Positions 17,784-27,666 of a stretch of 63,391 nucleotides of DNA are shown in pieces. Below the pieces are notes generated by a model. That model saw nothing but the letters and a program-made list of their open reading frames with translations, was not told where the DNA came from and ran no database searches. Origin of the DNA: Brevibacterium mcbrellneri ATCC 49030 (GTDB lineage Bacteria > Actinomycetota > Actinomycetes > Actinomycetales > Brevibacteriaceae); NCBI RefSeq assembly GCF_000178455.1, contig NZ_ADNU01000047.1, positions 1-63,391 on the forward strand, written 5' to 3'. Position numbers and translations under genes: made by a program. Position 1 is the stretch's first letter. Every line of letters begins with the position of its first letter.

Positions 17784-19187
17784 GTGGGAACCACACTTGC
17801 AGAGAAGGTCTGGGCTGACCATGTTGTCACAGCCGGTCAAAACAACGAACCTGACCTCATCTACATTGACCTCCACCTCGTCCACGAAGTGACCAGCCCT
17901 CAGGCATTCGAAGGTCTACGTCTCGCGGGCCGCAAAGTCCGCCGCCCGGACCTCACAATCGCAACGGAGGACCACAACACTCCCACGCTTGATATCGACA
18001 AGCCTATTGCCGATCTCACCAGCCGCACTCAGATCGACACTCTGCGTAAGAACGCGAAAGAGTTCGGCATCCGTTTGCACTCGCTGGGTGATGTGGAACA
18101 GGGAATCGTACACGTGGTGGGCCCTCAGCTGGGCCTGACGCAGCCGGGAACCACTGTGGTGTGTGGTGACTCCCACACTTCGACCCACGGCGCGTTCGGT
18201 GCGCTCGCGTTCGGGATCGGCACCAGCGAAGTCGAACACGTGCTGGCCACCCAAACGCTTTCTCTCAAGCCGTTTAAGACCATGGCCATTACGGTCAACG
18301 GAACCCTGCCTGAGCACTCTTCGGCTAAGGACATCATCCTGGCTGTCATCGCAAAAATCGGCACCAACGGGGGTTCCGGCCACGTGCTTGAGTTCCGCGG
18401 TGACGCGATCCGCAACCTGTCCATGGAAGCACGCATGACCCTGTGCAACATGTCGATTGAAGCAGGTGCCCGCGCCGGCATGGTCGCACCCGACGACATC
18501 ACCTTCGAGTACTTGCGGGGTCGCCCTCACGCGCCCACGGGCGACGCATGGGACCAAGCGGTTGCGTACTGGAAGACCTTGCGTACGGATGAGAACGCGG
18601 AATTCGACGCCGAGGTCGTTCTGGATGCCGCGGACATCGAACCTTATGTCACGTGGGGGACCAACCCTGGTCAAGGTTTGCCACTTTCGCAGTCGGTTCC
18701 TGACCCCGCCAAGATTGTTGATGAGAACGAACGAATCGCGGCAGAAAATGCCCTGGCGTATATGGGCTTAACCCCCGGCACCCCACTAAAAGGCATCGCG
18801 GTGGATACCGTGTTTTTAGGTTCGTGCACGAACGCCAGAATCGAGGACCTGCGTAGCGCAGCAAGCGTTCTCCGAGGTCGTTTAAAGGCTCCCAATGTAC
18901 GCATGCTGGTTGTCCCTGGGTCGGCTAAAGTGCGCCTGCAGGCTGAAGAAGAGGGTCTTGACAAGGTCTTCACGGACTTCGGTGCCGAATGGCGTTTTGC
19001 CGGATGCTCCATGTGCCTGGGAATGAACCCAGACCAGCTTTCTGAAGGCGAACGGTGCGCATCCACCTCGAACCGAAACTTCGAAGGGCGTCAAGGAAAA
19101 GGTGGGCGCACCCACTTGGTGAGCCCCGTGGTGGCAGCGGCCACGGCAGTGAATGGAACCCTGTCAACCCCAGCAGACCTGGCATAA
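17784..19187 (+). CDS. leuC: 3-isopropylmalate dehydratase large subunit
   Basis: Isomerises 2- and 3-isopropylmalate in leucine synthesis as a heterodimer with LeuD. The 467-residue protein starts with GTG behind GAAGGAG. It has the aconitase-fold signatures [22 protein letters not shown] and the [4Fe-4S] cysteines in [13 protein letters not shown] and [11 protein letters not shown], with the terminal [12 protein letters not shown] motif. It is followed by leuD after 32 bases and preceded by the divergent iclR gene. I see no leucine-rich leader peptide upstream, so control is more likely by the IclR protein. Confidence 0.97.
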   Translation: MGTTLAEKVWADHVVTAGQNNEPDLIYIDLHLVHEVTSPQAFEGLRLAGRKVRRPDLTIATEDHNTPTLDIDKPIADLTSRTQIDTLRKNAKEFGIRLHSLGDVEQGIVHVVGPQLGLTQPGTTVVCGDSHTSTHGAFGALAFGIGTSEVEHVLATQTLSLKPFKTMAITVNGTLPEHSSAKDIILAVIAKIGTNGGSGHVLEFRGDAIRNLSMEARMTLCNMSIEAGARAGMVAPDDITFEYLRGRPHAPTGDAWDQAVAYWKTLRTDENAEFDAEVVLDAADIEPYVTWGTNPGQGLPLSQSVPDPAKIVDENERIAAENALAYMGLTPGTPLKGIAVDTVFLGSCTNARIEDLRSAASVLRGRLKAPNVRMLVVPGSAKVRLQAEEEGLDKVFTDFGAEWRFAGCSMCLGMNPDQLSEGERCASTSNRNFEGRQGKGGRTHLVSPVVAAATAVNGTLSTPADLA

Positions 19188-19219
19188 AGCCTCGAAGCGA
19201 AGAGCACATAGGAGTCATC

Positions 19220-19819
19220 GTGGAAAAGTTCACTTCACACACCGGCGTGGGTGTCCCATTGAACCGTTCAGCCGTTGACACTGACCAGATCATTCCGGCT
19301 GTGTACCTCAAACGCGTAACCAAGACCGGTTTTGACGACGCGTTGTTTGCGCGCTGGCGCAAAGACCCTGAGTTTGTTCTCAACCGCGAACCGTATGCAA
19401 ACGGGTCCGTGCTGGTTGCTGGGCCAGACTTTGGGACAGGCTCTTCGCGTGAACACGCAGTGTGGGCACTTCGCGACTACGGATTCAAAGCCGTTCTGTC
19501 ATCCCGCTTTGCCGACATTTTCCGTGGGAACGCCGGCAAGAACGGCCTTGTTGTCGCCCAGCTTGAACAAGGTGACATTGATCTCCTTCTCAAGCGGATT
19601 GAAAACCAGCCTGGAATCGAAGTCACGGTCGACCTGGAGACACGCACGGTCCAATGTGACGATCTAACCCTGCCGTTCGACATTGACGACTTCACGCGCT
19701 ACCGCCTCATGGAGGGTCTGGACGACATTAGCCTGACACTCCAGCACGAAGGCGATATCGACACGTATGAAGCTCAGCGACCAGGCTTCAAACCCACCAC
19801 GCTTCCAATCCCAGAGTGA
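19220..19819 (+). CDS. leuD: 3-isopropylmalate dehydratase small subunit
   Basis: The swivel-domain partner of LeuC. The 199-residue protein starts with GTG ([12 protein letters not shown]) behind TAGGAGTC; the frame upstream of this overlaps the end of leuC and is discarded. Diagnostic segments are [49 protein letters not shown] and the C-terminal [16 protein letters not shown]. Confidence 0.96.
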   Translation: MEKFTSHTGVGVPLNRSAVDTDQIIPAVYLKRVTKTGFDDALFARWRKDPEFVLNREPYANGSVLVAGPDFGTGSSREHAVWALRDYGFKAVLSSRFADIFRGNAGKNGLVVAQLEQGDIDLLLKRIENQPGIEVTVDLETRTVQCDDLTLPFDIDDFTRYRLMEGLDDISLTLQHEGDIDTYEAQRPGFKPTTLPIPE

Positions 19820-19887
19820 GCAAACTGAAAACTTTGGAACCCTGCCTGGGCTAGCATTGCTCTAGTTGCCCAAAAGAAAGGATTCCG

Positions 19888-21207
19888 ATGCTGATCGTGC
19901 ACGGAGGTACACCTCTGGCCGGCACTGTCCGCGTACGCGGAGCCAAAAACTTGGTCTCTAAAGCGATGGTGGCCTCGCTGTTGGGCGAGACTCCGTCGGT
20001 TCTGCGGAGCGTTCCGCGTATTCGCGATGTTGAGATCGTGACCGGTCTTCTGGAACTTCACGGTGTTCGCACCCATACAGCGCCAGACGGTGACCAGCCA
20101 GACGGCGAAATTCACATGGACCCAAGCAACATCGAGTCCGGTTCGATCCCTGACATCGATGCACACGCGGGGTCTTCGCGCGTACCGATCCTCTTCTGTG
20201 GTCCACTTTTGCACCGCCTGGGTCAAGCATTTATCCCAGATCTTGGTGGGTGCCGGATCGGGGACCGTCCTATCAACTTCCACTTGGACGTTCTGCGCCA
20301 GTTTGGCGCAACCGTCGATAAGACGCCGGGCGGTATCAAGCTTGAAGCACCGCAGCGACTCACCGGCACCAAAGTTGAACTGCCTTACCCGTCTGTGGGA
20401 GCTACCGAACAGGTCCTTCTCACCGCAGTCCGCGCAGAAGGAACAACGGAGCTGAAAAACGCTGCTGTTGAACCGGAAATTATGGACCTTGTAGCTGTAC
20501 TCCAAAAGATGGGCGCCATCATTTCTGTCGACACTGACCGTGTGATTCGCATTGAAGGAGTTGACTCCTTGCGCGGCTACACTCACCGTGCTCTTCCCGA
20601 CCGGATCGAAGCCGGATCTTGGGCCTCGGCAGCGCTGGCCACGGGTGGCAAGATTTTAGTCGAAGGGGCTCAGCAAGAGCCCATGATCACGTTCCTCAAC
20701 GTGTTCAGAAAAATTGGGGGAGAGTTCGATATCCGCGAAGACGGCATCCTGTTCGCTCACCCAGGAACCGAGCTGCAGTCGGTAGCCCTCGAAACCGATG
20801 TGCACCCAGGCTTCATGACCGACTGGCAACAGCCGCTGGTGGTAGCACTCACGCAGGCGAAAGGGCTGTCCATCATCCACGAAACCGTGTATGAAAATCG
20901 GTTCGGATTCACGGATGCGCTTGTGCGCATGGGGGCGAATATCCAGCTCTACCGTGAGTGCCTGGGTGGTACGCCATGTCGATTCGGTCGCATGAACTTC
21001 AACCATTCTGCTGTGATCTCCGGGCCCACCGCGCTCACTGGAAAAGACATCGAGATCCCGGACCTGCGTGGAGGTTTCTCCCACGTCATCGCAGCGTTGG
21101 CGGCTGAAGGCACCAGCAACGTGCGGGGGTTTCAGCTTCTGAACCGTGGGTACGAAGACTTCACCCACAAACTCGAGTCGCTAGGTGCGCGAATGGAGAT
21201 TCCATGA
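19888..21207 (+). CDS. murA: UDP-N-acetylglucosamine 1-carboxyvinyltransferase
   Basis: First committed step of peptidoglycan synthesis: adds enolpyruvate from PEP to UDP-GlcNAc. The 439-residue EPSP-synthase-like fold starts MLIVHGG behind AAAGGA. Visible features are RVRGAKNLVSKAM with the catalytic lysine, the loop GGCRIGDRPINFHLD with the PEP-reactive cysteine (fosfomycin target), and PGFMTDWQQPL near the C-terminus. A TAGCAT box 36 bases upstream could be its promoter. It overlaps plsC by four bases. Confidence 0.96.
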   Translation: MLIVHGGTPLAGTVRVRGAKNLVSKAMVASLLGETPSVLRSVPRIRDVEIVTGLLELHGVRTHTAPDGDQPDGEIHMDPSNIESGSIPDIDAHAGSSRVPILFCGPLLHRLGQAFIPDLGGCRIGDRPINFHLDVLRQFGATVDKTPGGIKLEAPQRLTGTKVELPYPSVGATEQVLLTAVRAEGTTELKNAAVEPEIMDLVAVLQKMGAIISVDTDRVIRIEGVDSLRGYTHRALPDRIEAGSWASAALATGGKILVEGAQQEPMITFLNVFRKIGGEFDIREDGILFAHPGTELQSVALETDVHPGFMTDWQQPLVVALTQAKGLSIIHETVYENRFGFTDALVRMGANIQLYRECLGGTPCRFGRMNFNHSAVISGPTALTGKDIEIPDLRGGFSHVIAALAAEGTSNVRGFQLLNRGYEDFTHKLESLGARMEIP

Positions 21208-21938
21208 CCCAGAGCCTCTCTGACGTGACATTCACGCCTGAAGATCAGAAGCGCACTAAGCGACTGGCCCGACTGGTTGCGCCCACGTTGAAAGCTTCAT
21301 ACCGGGTGTTTGGCCGCTGGGTAGACGAAAACCCACACAACATCCCCAAAGACGGCCCTGCGATCCTTGCGGTGTACCACGCGAGCCTGCTCGACCCAGT
21401 GTTCGTTGCACTATCACTGTGGTCGAACGGGCGATTGCCTCGGTTTATGGCCAAGTCTTCACTGTTCACCGGCATCATTGGTCGCCCTATGCGCGCGCTG
21501 GGACAGATCCCTGTTCTCCGCGACTCAGCGACCGCCTCGGACGCCTTGAAGTACGCACGCAAGGCACTCGACGCAGGCGAATGCGTGGTTATCTACCCGC
21601 AAGGAACCCTGACCAAGAACCCCGAACTCTGGCCTGAGAACTTCAAAACTGGGGCAGCCCGCATCGCACTAGAAAGCGGAGTGCCCATCGTGCCAGTCGC
21701 GCACTGGGGGACCAGCGCACTCATGCCACCGGGAGCTAAAAAACCAGCCTTCAAACCCGGCAACATCGTGCGCATCTCCTACGGTGAACCAATTGACGTC
21801 ACAGGTATTGAACCTACTCGCGAAAACCTACGCGCCGTCACCAGCCACATTGAAGCCGTGATCGCACGCGATGTCGCACGGCTCAGTGGCAAACCACTTC
21901 CCGAACGCTACACACACGCATTGGAGCTGTCCTTATGA
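21204..21938 (+). CDS. plsC: 1-acyl-sn-glycerol-3-phosphate acyltransferase
   Basis: Acylates lysophosphatidic acid to phosphatidic acid at the membrane. The 244-residue protein has the catalytic HX4D box in YHASLLDPVF, the PRFMAKSSLF segment, the substrate-binding YPQGTLTKNPEL (a variant of the usual EGTR block) and VPIVPVAHWGT. It overlaps murA and gpsA by four bases each (ATGA), so the three are translated from one mRNA, linking wall and lipid synthesis as usual in actinobacteria. Confidence 0.93.
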   Translation: MTQSLSDVTFTPEDQKRTKRLARLVAPTLKASYRVFGRWVDENPHNIPKDGPAILAVYHASLLDPVFVALSLWSNGRLPRFMAKSSLFTGIIGRPMRALGQIPVLRDSATASDALKYARKALDAGECVVIYPQGTLTKNPELWPENFKTGAARIALESGVPIVPVAHWGTSALMPPGAKKPAFKPGNIVRISYGEPIDVTGIEPTRENLRAVTSHIEAVIARDVARLSGKPLPERYTHALELSL

Positions 21939-22939
21939 AAATCGCGGTCATGGGGGCCGGGTCGTGGGGAACGACCTTTGCCAAAGTGATTGCTGATTCG
22001 GGTAACCCCGTAACGGTGTGGGCGCGCAAAGAAGAAGTCGCCCACGAAATCAACACGCAGCACACCAACTCCCGATACTTGGGTGACATTGTGCTCAGTG
22101 ACCTCATCACCAGTACATCTGACCCGGTTCAGGCAGTTTCTGAGGCAGACGTTGTGGTGCTGGCGATTCCCGCGCAGAGCATGCGCACCAACCTGTCGCA
22201 GTGGAAGGACCACCTGAAGGCAGACTGTGTTCTGGTGAGTCTCATGAAGGGGATCGAAGGTACGTCCGGTAAGCGGATGACTGAAGTGATCGCCGAGGTC
22301 GCAGAAGTTCCACTGTCCCGCGTAGCTGTGGTGTCAGGGCCGAATTTGGCAAAGGAGATCGCGGAGTCCCAGCCAACGGCCACGGTGATTGGGTGCGAGT
22401 CGGCAACCACGGCCGAGGCGCTTTCCGACTTGTGTGCCAACAGCTACTTCCGTCCCTACACCAACGCTGACGTGGTGGGGATCGAGCTGGGCGGTGCCAT
22501 TAAGAACGTGATTGCGCTCGCAGTGGGGATTGCAGACGGTCAAGGTTTGGGAGACAACTCTAAAGCTTCGATCATTACCCGAGGTCTCGCAGAGACGACA
22601 CGTCTAGCTGTCGCCATGGGCGCCCAGCAGCACACGCTGTCAGGCTTGGCTGGTTTGGGTGACCTGGTAGCCACGTGCGCGTCCCCGCTGTCGCGTAACC
22701 GCACTTTTGGTCGTCTGTTGGGAGAAGGCAACACGGTTGACGAAGTTGCCGCCCAGATGACGCAAACTGCAGAAGGTGTGAAAACTGCCCCCGCCGTTTT
22801 GGCGTTGGGTGACGCGTATGGAGTTGAGTTGCCGATCACTCAAGCCGTGGCGGCTGCTTTGGACGGATCATTAGCGGTTTCAGATCTCTCTGGTGTTCTT
22901 TTGGCGCGTAAACGTAAGGATGAAGCTCCAGTTCGCTAG
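21935..22939 (+). CDS. gpsA: Glycerol-3-phosphate dehydrogenase [NAD(P)+]
   Basis: Makes sn-glycerol 3-phosphate from dihydroxyacetone phosphate for phospholipids. The 334-residue protein begins with the Rossmann motif GAGSWGTTFAKV and has SLMKGIE, VSGPNLAKEIA, and the catalytic-lysine block GGAIKNVIALAVGIADG; the LAGLGDLVATC segment follows. It is coupled to plsC by a four-base overlap. CGA-GGT at 22579 spells Arg-Gly inside the CCGAGGT word. Confidence 0.96.
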   Translation: MKIAVMGAGSWGTTFAKVIADSGNPVTVWARKEEVAHEINTQHTNSRYLGDIVLSDLITSTSDPVQAVSEADVVVLAIPAQSMRTNLSQWKDHLKADCVLVSLMKGIEGTSGKRMTEVIAEVAEVPLSRVAVVSGPNLAKEIAESQPTATVIGCESATTAEALSDLCANSYFRPYTNADVVGIELGGAIKNVIALAVGIADGQGLGDNSKASIITRGLAETTRLAVAMGAQQHTLSGLAGLGDLVATCASPLSRNRTFGRLLGEGNTVDEVAAQMTQTAEGVKTAPAVLALGDAYGVELPITQAVAAALDGSLAVSDLSGVLLARKRKDEAPVR

Positions 22940-22970
22940 TGTGAAAGAACCACAAAAGGAGGAGGAAGAC

Positions 22971-23519
22971 ATGTCCACATCAACCGACTATCTGAACTCA
23001 CCGTTTGCACGTATGAACGAAGTTCCTCGCTTCGATCTCACCAGCCCTGACATTACTGAAGGTCAACCATTGGCAGTTGCCCAGGCCTCGGGCATCATGG
23101 GGATCGACGGTGGACAGGACCGTTCGCCTGCTCTGTCTTGGAGTGGTGCCCCAGAAGGTACCCAGGCGTATGCAGTGACATGCTTCGACCCCGATGCGCC
23201 CACTGGTTCCGGGTTCTGGCACTGGGTGCTCACCGACATCCCGGCAGACGTGACATCCCTGGAAGCCAACGCGGGTGACCCTGATGCTGGACTGCTTCCA
23301 GAAGGTGCGGTCATGATGCGTAACGACGCAGGTTCTGCACGTTTCGTGGGCGCTGCTCCACCGGAAGGCCACGGGCCACACCGGTACTACTTCATTGTTC
23401 ACGCCCTGTCCAAGCCTCTTGGTCTTGAACCAGACGCAAGCCCTGCCTTTGTTGGATTCAACATGTTTTTCGCCTCGATTGGCCGCGCATGGATCCAAGC
23501 TACATATGAAGTGAAGTGA
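22971..23519 (+). CDS. PEBP/YbhB-YbcL family protein
   Basis: A 182-residue phosphatidylethanolamine-binding-like protein starting MSTSTDYLNSPFARM behind AAAGGAGGAGG, 31 bases after gpsA. The family signature is present: PALSWSGAPEGTQAYAVTCF then DPDAPTGSGFWHWVLTDIP and GPHRYYFIVHAL. The biochemical role of bacterial members is unsettled (possible phospholipid or kinase-inhibitor-like ligand binding). Its last bases approach or overlap the ddl start, suggesting cotranscription. Confidence 0.92.
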   Translation: MSTSTDYLNSPFARMNEVPRFDLTSPDITEGQPLAVAQASGIMGIDGGQDRSPALSWSGAPEGTQAYAVTCFDPDAPTGSGFWHWVLTDIPADVTSLEANAGDPDAGLLPEGAVMMRNDAGSARFVGAAPPEGHGPHRYYFIVHALSKPLGLEPDASPAFVGFNMFFASIGRAWIQATYEVK

Positions 23520-23521
23520 TA

Positions 23522-24631
23522 ATGACGCAACGCCTCCTCGTCGCCGTGCTCTTTGGCGGTCGTAGCCCTGAACACTCAGTCAGCTGCGTGACGGCAGCCG
23601 GAGTGATGAACGAAATCGATCCGAACGCTTTTCGTCTCCTTCCCATTGGAATTACCCCAGAAGGAAAGTGGCGGGTTGTCCACGACTGGAAATCGTTTTC
23701 TTTTGACCGAGACAACATGCCACGCATCGAAGACAACCAGACTGAAGTGTTCGTGTCACCGTCGAAAAACGGTTCCCTCATTGAGCGCGACGCACAGGGG
23801 GCGTTTGCGGATTTAGGGTCGCCGGACATCGTGTTCCCGCTCCTTCACGGACAGTACGGGGAAGACGGAACCATGCAGGGTCTTTTGTCGCTCATGGACG
23901 TGCCGTTCGTGGGCCCCGGAGTGTTTTCCTCATCCGCCGGGATGGACAAGCACTTCACTAAAATGGTGCTACGTGCAGCAGGCATTCCAACAGCGGATTG
24001 GAAAACTGTTTCGCTCACCCAATACCAGGCTGACCCCCAAGCCACCATCGATTCCCTGCAGGAACTGGGGCTACCCGCCTTTGTGAAACCCTCCCGCGCT
24101 GGGTCCTCCGTGGGCATTAGCAAGGTGAGTGACACCTCGGGCTTTAAAGCAGCGCTTGACGATGCCTTTGCACACGACACCAAAGTGATCGTGGAGCCCT
24201 TTGTTGACGGCCGCGAAATCGAATGTGCCGTGCTGGGGTCCGTCAACGACCGTGAACTCAAAGCGTCTTCGCCAGGCGAAATCATTGTGTCTGGCGACCA
24301 CGAATTTTATGACTTCGACGCCAAATACCTGGACCTGGACGCGACCACGCTTACGTGCCCAGCCGATGTCGAACCAGACGTGGCTGAACGGGTTCGCGAC
24401 ATCGCTTGCCAAACGTTCCGAGCATTCGATTGCACAGGGCTCACTCGCGTGGACACGTTTGTGAGGCCAAACGGTGAAGTGTTGGTCAATGAAATTAACA
24501 CGTCCCCAGGGTTTACCCCGACATCTGGGTACCCGTTCATGTGGGAACAAAGTGGCTTGCCGTATAAGGACCTCATTACCGAACTGCTGAAGATCGCCGT
24601 CGAGGACCACAAACGTTCAGCGACTGAGTAA
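23522..24631 (+). CDS. ddl: D-alanine--D-alanine ligase
   Basis: Joins two D-alanines for peptidoglycan precursors. The 369-residue ATP-grasp enzyme shows FGGRSPEHSVS at the N-terminus, HGQYGEDGTMQGLL, GPGVFSSSAGMDK, KPSRAGSSVGISKV, and the metal-binding end VNEINTSPGFT. I choose the ATG two bases after the PEBP stop; a GTG two codons earlier overlapping that stop is an alternative. There is no strong ribosome site, so translation may depend on the upstream gene. Confidence 0.96.
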   Translation: MTQRLLVAVLFGGRSPEHSVSCVTAAGVMNEIDPNAFRLLPIGITPEGKWRVVHDWKSFSFDRDNMPRIEDNQTEVFVSPSKNGSLIERDAQGAFADLGSPDIVFPLLHGQYGEDGTMQGLLSLMDVPFVGPGVFSSSAGMDKHFTKMVLRAAGIPTADWKTVSLTQYQADPQATIDSLQELGLPAFVKPSRAGSSVGISKVSDTSGFKAALDDAFAHDTKVIVEPFVDGREIECAVLGSVNDRELKASSPGEIIVSGDHEFYDFDAKYLDLDATTLTCPADVEPDVAERVRDIACQTFRAFDCTGLTRVDTFVRPNGEVLVNEINTSPGFTPTSGYPFMWEQSGLPYKDLITELLKIAVEDHKRSATE

Positions 24632-24652
24632 GAACGTGGAGCCGTAGCGTGT

Positions 24653-25162
24653 TTACGGTGTGGGGGAGTCCGTTGCGATCGGGTTGTTGTTTTCATCAAC
24701 CACCGTGGCGTCTTTTCCGCTCACGCACTCACCAGTTTTTTCCAGCGTGGACACGGCTCCAGAAACAGCCGTGAGGACATCCGCACCGGACACCTTTTTG
24801 GGGTCCACAAGCAGCTCAACTGAAGGCGTGCGGCCATAAGCGACGAAACGCCACGAGTCGTCTTTTTCTTCCACCGAAATCCAGTCCACTCCATCCACGT
24901 GGACGCATGGGTCAGTGGTAGGCGCTGGCGGTTCCATGCCACACCGAAGAATGACCGCGGTAGGGTCTCCCCACGCGTCGGTGGCTTGCGAGGATGTTTT
25001 GCGGTTCTGATATTCGCCGATCGCATCAGGGAGTCGTAGCATGACATCGGCACATGCGGCAGAAGTCGCCTGTGGTGCCGGTTCCACCACAACAGTTGGG
25101 GTGCACGCACTGATACCCGCAAGAGTGAGGCCAACAAAACAGATCGACAGAACACGACGCAT
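24653..25162 (-). CDS. DUF3515 lipoprotein
   Basis: A 169-residue exported lipoprotein: MRRVLSICFVGLTLAGISAC gives a lipobox with Cys20, followed by TPTVVVEPAPQATS and the DUF3515 body with VILRCGMEPPAPTTDPC and VDGVDWI. It is usually found between ddl and thiL in actinobacteria, as here. Function unknown, probably envelope-related. The start at 25162 is supported by a TATCCT box at -13 to -8 on the minus strand; the longer frame would cross into thiL. Confidence 0.88.
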   Translation of the reverse strand: MRRVLSICFVGLTLAGISACTPTVVVEPAPQATSAACADVMLRLPDAIGEYQNRKTSSQATDAWGDPTAVILRCGMEPPAPTTDPCVHVDGVDWISVEEKDDSWRFVAYGRTPSVELLVDPKKVSGADVLTAVSGAVSTLEKTGECVSGKDATVVDENNNPIATDSPTP

Positions 25163-25169
25163 ATGACCC

Positions 25170-25175
25170 AGGATA
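25170..25175 (-). promoter_or_regulatory. -10 box for leaderless DUF3515 gene
   Basis: TATCCT on the minus strand, -13 to -8 from the ATG at 25162, with no Shine-Dalgarno sequence. Confidence 0.5.
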
Positions 25176-25192
25176 GCCGTTCTGAAAATGCG

Positions 25193-25198
25193 TAAGCT
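25193..25198 (+). promoter_or_regulatory. -10 box for leaderless thiL
   Basis: TAAGCT at -13 to -8 from the ATG at 25206. The divergent start at 25162 is only 43 bases away and has its own box. Confidence 0.5.
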
Positions 25199-25205
25199 GG
25201 TGGCT

Positions 25206-26168
25206 ATGCAACAGACGTTAGGATCCCTGGGAGAAGACCGCGTCCTAGAACGCATCCTGTCACACATAGACCCTGGCGATCACGTGTCTGTGGGTCCCGG
25301 TGATGACGCAGCTGTTTCCACCCTGCCCGGTCCCACCGTCACCACCACCGACATGCTGGTAGAAGAAAGCGACTTTCTACGCGAGTGGCTCGACCCATAC
25401 AGGTTAGGGATCAAAGCAGCAGCACAAAACATCTCCGACATTTACGCAATGGGTGCCACACCCCACGGGCTCCTTATGTCACTGTCAGCCCCCAGCGACA
25501 CCCACATCGACGTGATCGAAGAGTTCACGCGCGGGCTCAACGACGAAGCCCAACGGGCCGGTGCCGCAATCATTGGGGGAGACCTGTCAACCGGGGGCCT
25601 CATCACAATAGCGATCACTGCCGTTGGGTACTTGCGCACAGAACCGATCCTGCGTTCCGGCGCCCGCCCCAACGACGGGGTGTTCCTGGCTGGCACGGTA
25701 GGCCACGCCGCAGCTGGACTCGATCTGCTGTTTGCTGGACACCGACTCGGAAACAGCGACACCGACACTTTCATCGAAACCCAGCTGGCACCTCGGCCGG
25801 ATTACACCACAGCAACCCGGCTGCCAGGGTGGGCGCACGCTGGAATTGATGCCAGCGACGGACTCAGTGGTGACTTGGGCAAGGTCGCGCGGAAGTCAGG
25901 CGTAGACATTGAACTGGACCCGGAGGCAATCGCGGGGCTAGCTCAACAAGTGCTCCCGGCCGCCCGCATCCTTGGGGATCCAGACCTGGCGCTCACATGG
26001 GTGCTCCACGGCGGCGAAGACCACGGCTACCTGGTTACCGGGCCAGCGGACATGGCTCCGGTAGGCTTAACCCGGATCGGAACATGCGTGACCGGGACGG
26101 GAAAACTCACGCTCGACGGAACAGATATTCAGCCCGGAGCGTTCACCCACTTTTCGGAGGCACAGTGA
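25206..26168 (+). CDS. thiL: Thiamine-monophosphate kinase
   Basis: Phosphorylates thiamine monophosphate to the diphosphate coenzyme. The 320-residue PurM-like enzyme starts MQQTLGSLGEDR; key blocks are SVGPGDDAAV with metal-binding aspartates, TTDMLVEESDFLREW, ISDIYAMGATP, GGDLSTG, and DASDGLSGDLGKVA. The start is chosen from the leaderless promoter; six upstream codons in the open frame have no support. It overlaps the DAK-domain gene by four bases. Confidence 0.95.
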   Translation: MQQTLGSLGEDRVLERILSHIDPGDHVSVGPGDDAAVSTLPGPTVTTTDMLVEESDFLREWLDPYRLGIKAAAQNISDIYAMGATPHGLLMSLSAPSDTHIDVIEEFTRGLNDEAQRAGAAIIGGDLSTGGLITIAITAVGYLRTEPILRSGARPNDGVFLAGTVGHAAAGLDLLFAGHRLGNSDTDTFIETQLAPRPDYTTATRLPGWAHAGIDASDGLSGDLGKVARKSGVDIELDPEAIAGLAQQVLPAARILGDPDLALTWVLHGGEDHGYLVTGPADMAPVGLTRIGTCVTGTGKLTLDGTDIQPGAFTHFSEAQ

Positions 26169-27664
26169 AGGATTCGGCTCGCGTCAACGCGAGGCTCGCA
26201 GCACGGTGGGCCAGGCGCGCGGTTGAACGCATGAAACGGCGCCGTCACGACATCGACGAAATCAACGTGTTTCCAGTTCCTGACGGTGACACCGGCACCA
26301 ACATGTATGACACGGTCCGTTCCGCGTACCGGGCGGTCGAAGAACTCACGGGCACCGTCACCATGCACCGCGTGGTTGACGCCATGGCGACAGGAGCGCT
26401 GAGAGGCGCCCGAGGTAATTCCGGGCTAATCCTGTCTGTGGCCTTGCGCGGGGTGGCAGACGCCCTAGACGGTGTGGCTGAACTCGACGCACATACGTTC
26501 GCCGGGGCGATGGAACTCGCAGCGTCTAGGGCTGAACAAGCGATCGCAACCCCTGTTCACGGAACCATGGTGACCGTGCTTCACGAAATGGCCCAGAAAG
26601 CGCGTGAAGAAGCTGACGCGGGTTCGGATCTGCTGACCCAGCTAGAAGCGGTCCGCAAACGTTCACGCGAAGCCTTAGGGGAAACCACTGGGCAGCTTGC
26701 GGTCCTTTCCGATGCGCACGTTGTAGACGCAGGCTCCACCGGAATCGTGGAAATGTTTGACCTGCTTTACCTGACTGTGGCGGGGGGAGCGCCGTCTTCT
26801 GATGGCATTCGGTATGCGCCTGCTCAGGGTATTGAAATGCGTACAGAGGTTGGCCTTGAACTGGTGTTTTGGTGTGCTGAGCAAAAAGACAAAACACGGG
26901 AAGTCACGCGTGCGCTTACGAAGCTCGGGGGCACGTCCATTGTGGTGTCATGGCCCAAGATTCACGTGCATGTGGCTGATGACGAAACGGCCCGTTCTGT
27001 TTTGGCGGCGTGCGAACCGTTAGGAATCGTGCAGTTACGCATGGAAGATCTGAGTGAAGAAGGCGGTTCACGCATCAACGTGGTTGGGCTGGCCAGCGGA
27101 ATGGGTGTTCTCATGCAGACGGCCCTCACCCAGGCGGTCGCTGTGAACGCGAATGTGCCTGGGTGGGCGGATCACGTGGATGAACTGACCGAAGACGGCG
27201 CCCACACCATTGTCAGTGGAGTGCCTTCAGTGACTCATGAGCTTTTGACAGCCGCACCGGTTGATACTGTTCTCACTGCACCGGGACCGGTCTCTTTGCT
27301 TGCGGCGATGGCCGTTTTCGACCCCGAGGTGGAGGCTCAAGACTGTAGGGACGACATGCGGGAGGCGATCGAGGGAACCCGGGAAGGTGTGATCACCCGC
27401 CCACGCCCAGAAGGACCTTTCTTGTCCGAGGATGGTGAAACGCGAGCCGCTTCTGATTCGTTGTCTGAAACGGTTCTTTCGCTCGTGGAGTCTTTAAACC
27501 ACGGCCAGCAAGCGGAAATCATCACGATTGTGACCGGCCGGGACGTTCAGGCCACCGGGTTGGTGGCCACGGTCGCCCAATTGAAGACGCAATACCCCGG
27601 GGTGCGGGTTGACGTCATTGAAGGTGACGTGCCCGAATGCATCGTCGCTGTTGGGTGCGAATAA
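26165..27664 (+). CDS. DAK2/DegV-associated (YloV/FakA-like) protein
   Basis: A 499-residue protein starting with GTG that overlaps the thiL stop. The N-terminal DAK2 (DhaL) nucleotide-binding domain shows NVFPVPDGDTGTNM and GARGNSGLILS, whose aspartates bind Mg-ATP; the middle and C-terminal domains (VDAGSTGIVEMFDLL; YPGVRVDVIEGDVPECIVAVG) match the YloV/FakA family. In Firmicutes FakA phosphorylates fatty acids carried by FakB; in actinobacteria this gene stands before recG, as here, and its role is less certain. Confidence 0.9.
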   Translation: MKDSARVNARLAARWARRAVERMKRRRHDIDEINVFPVPDGDTGTNMYDTVRSAYRAVEELTGTVTMHRVVDAMATGALRGARGNSGLILSVALRGVADALDGVAELDAHTFAGAMELAASRAEQAIATPVHGTMVTVLHEMAQKAREEADAGSDLLTQLEAVRKRSREALGETTGQLAVLSDAHVVDAGSTGIVEMFDLLYLTVAGGAPSSDGIRYAPAQGIEMRTEVGLELVFWCAEQKDKTREVTRALTKLGGTSIVVSWPKIHVHVADDETARSVLAACEPLGIVQLRMEDLSEEGGSRINVVGLASGMGVLMQTALTQAVAVNANVPGWADHVDELTEDGAHTIVSGVPSVTHELLTAAPVDTVLTAPGPVSLLAAMAVFDPEVEAQDCRDDMREAIEGTREGVITRPRPEGPFLSEDGETRAASDSLSETVLSLVESLNHGQQAEIITIVTGRDVQATGLVATVAQLKTQYPGVRVDVIEGDVPECIVAVGCE

Positions 27665-27666
27665 CG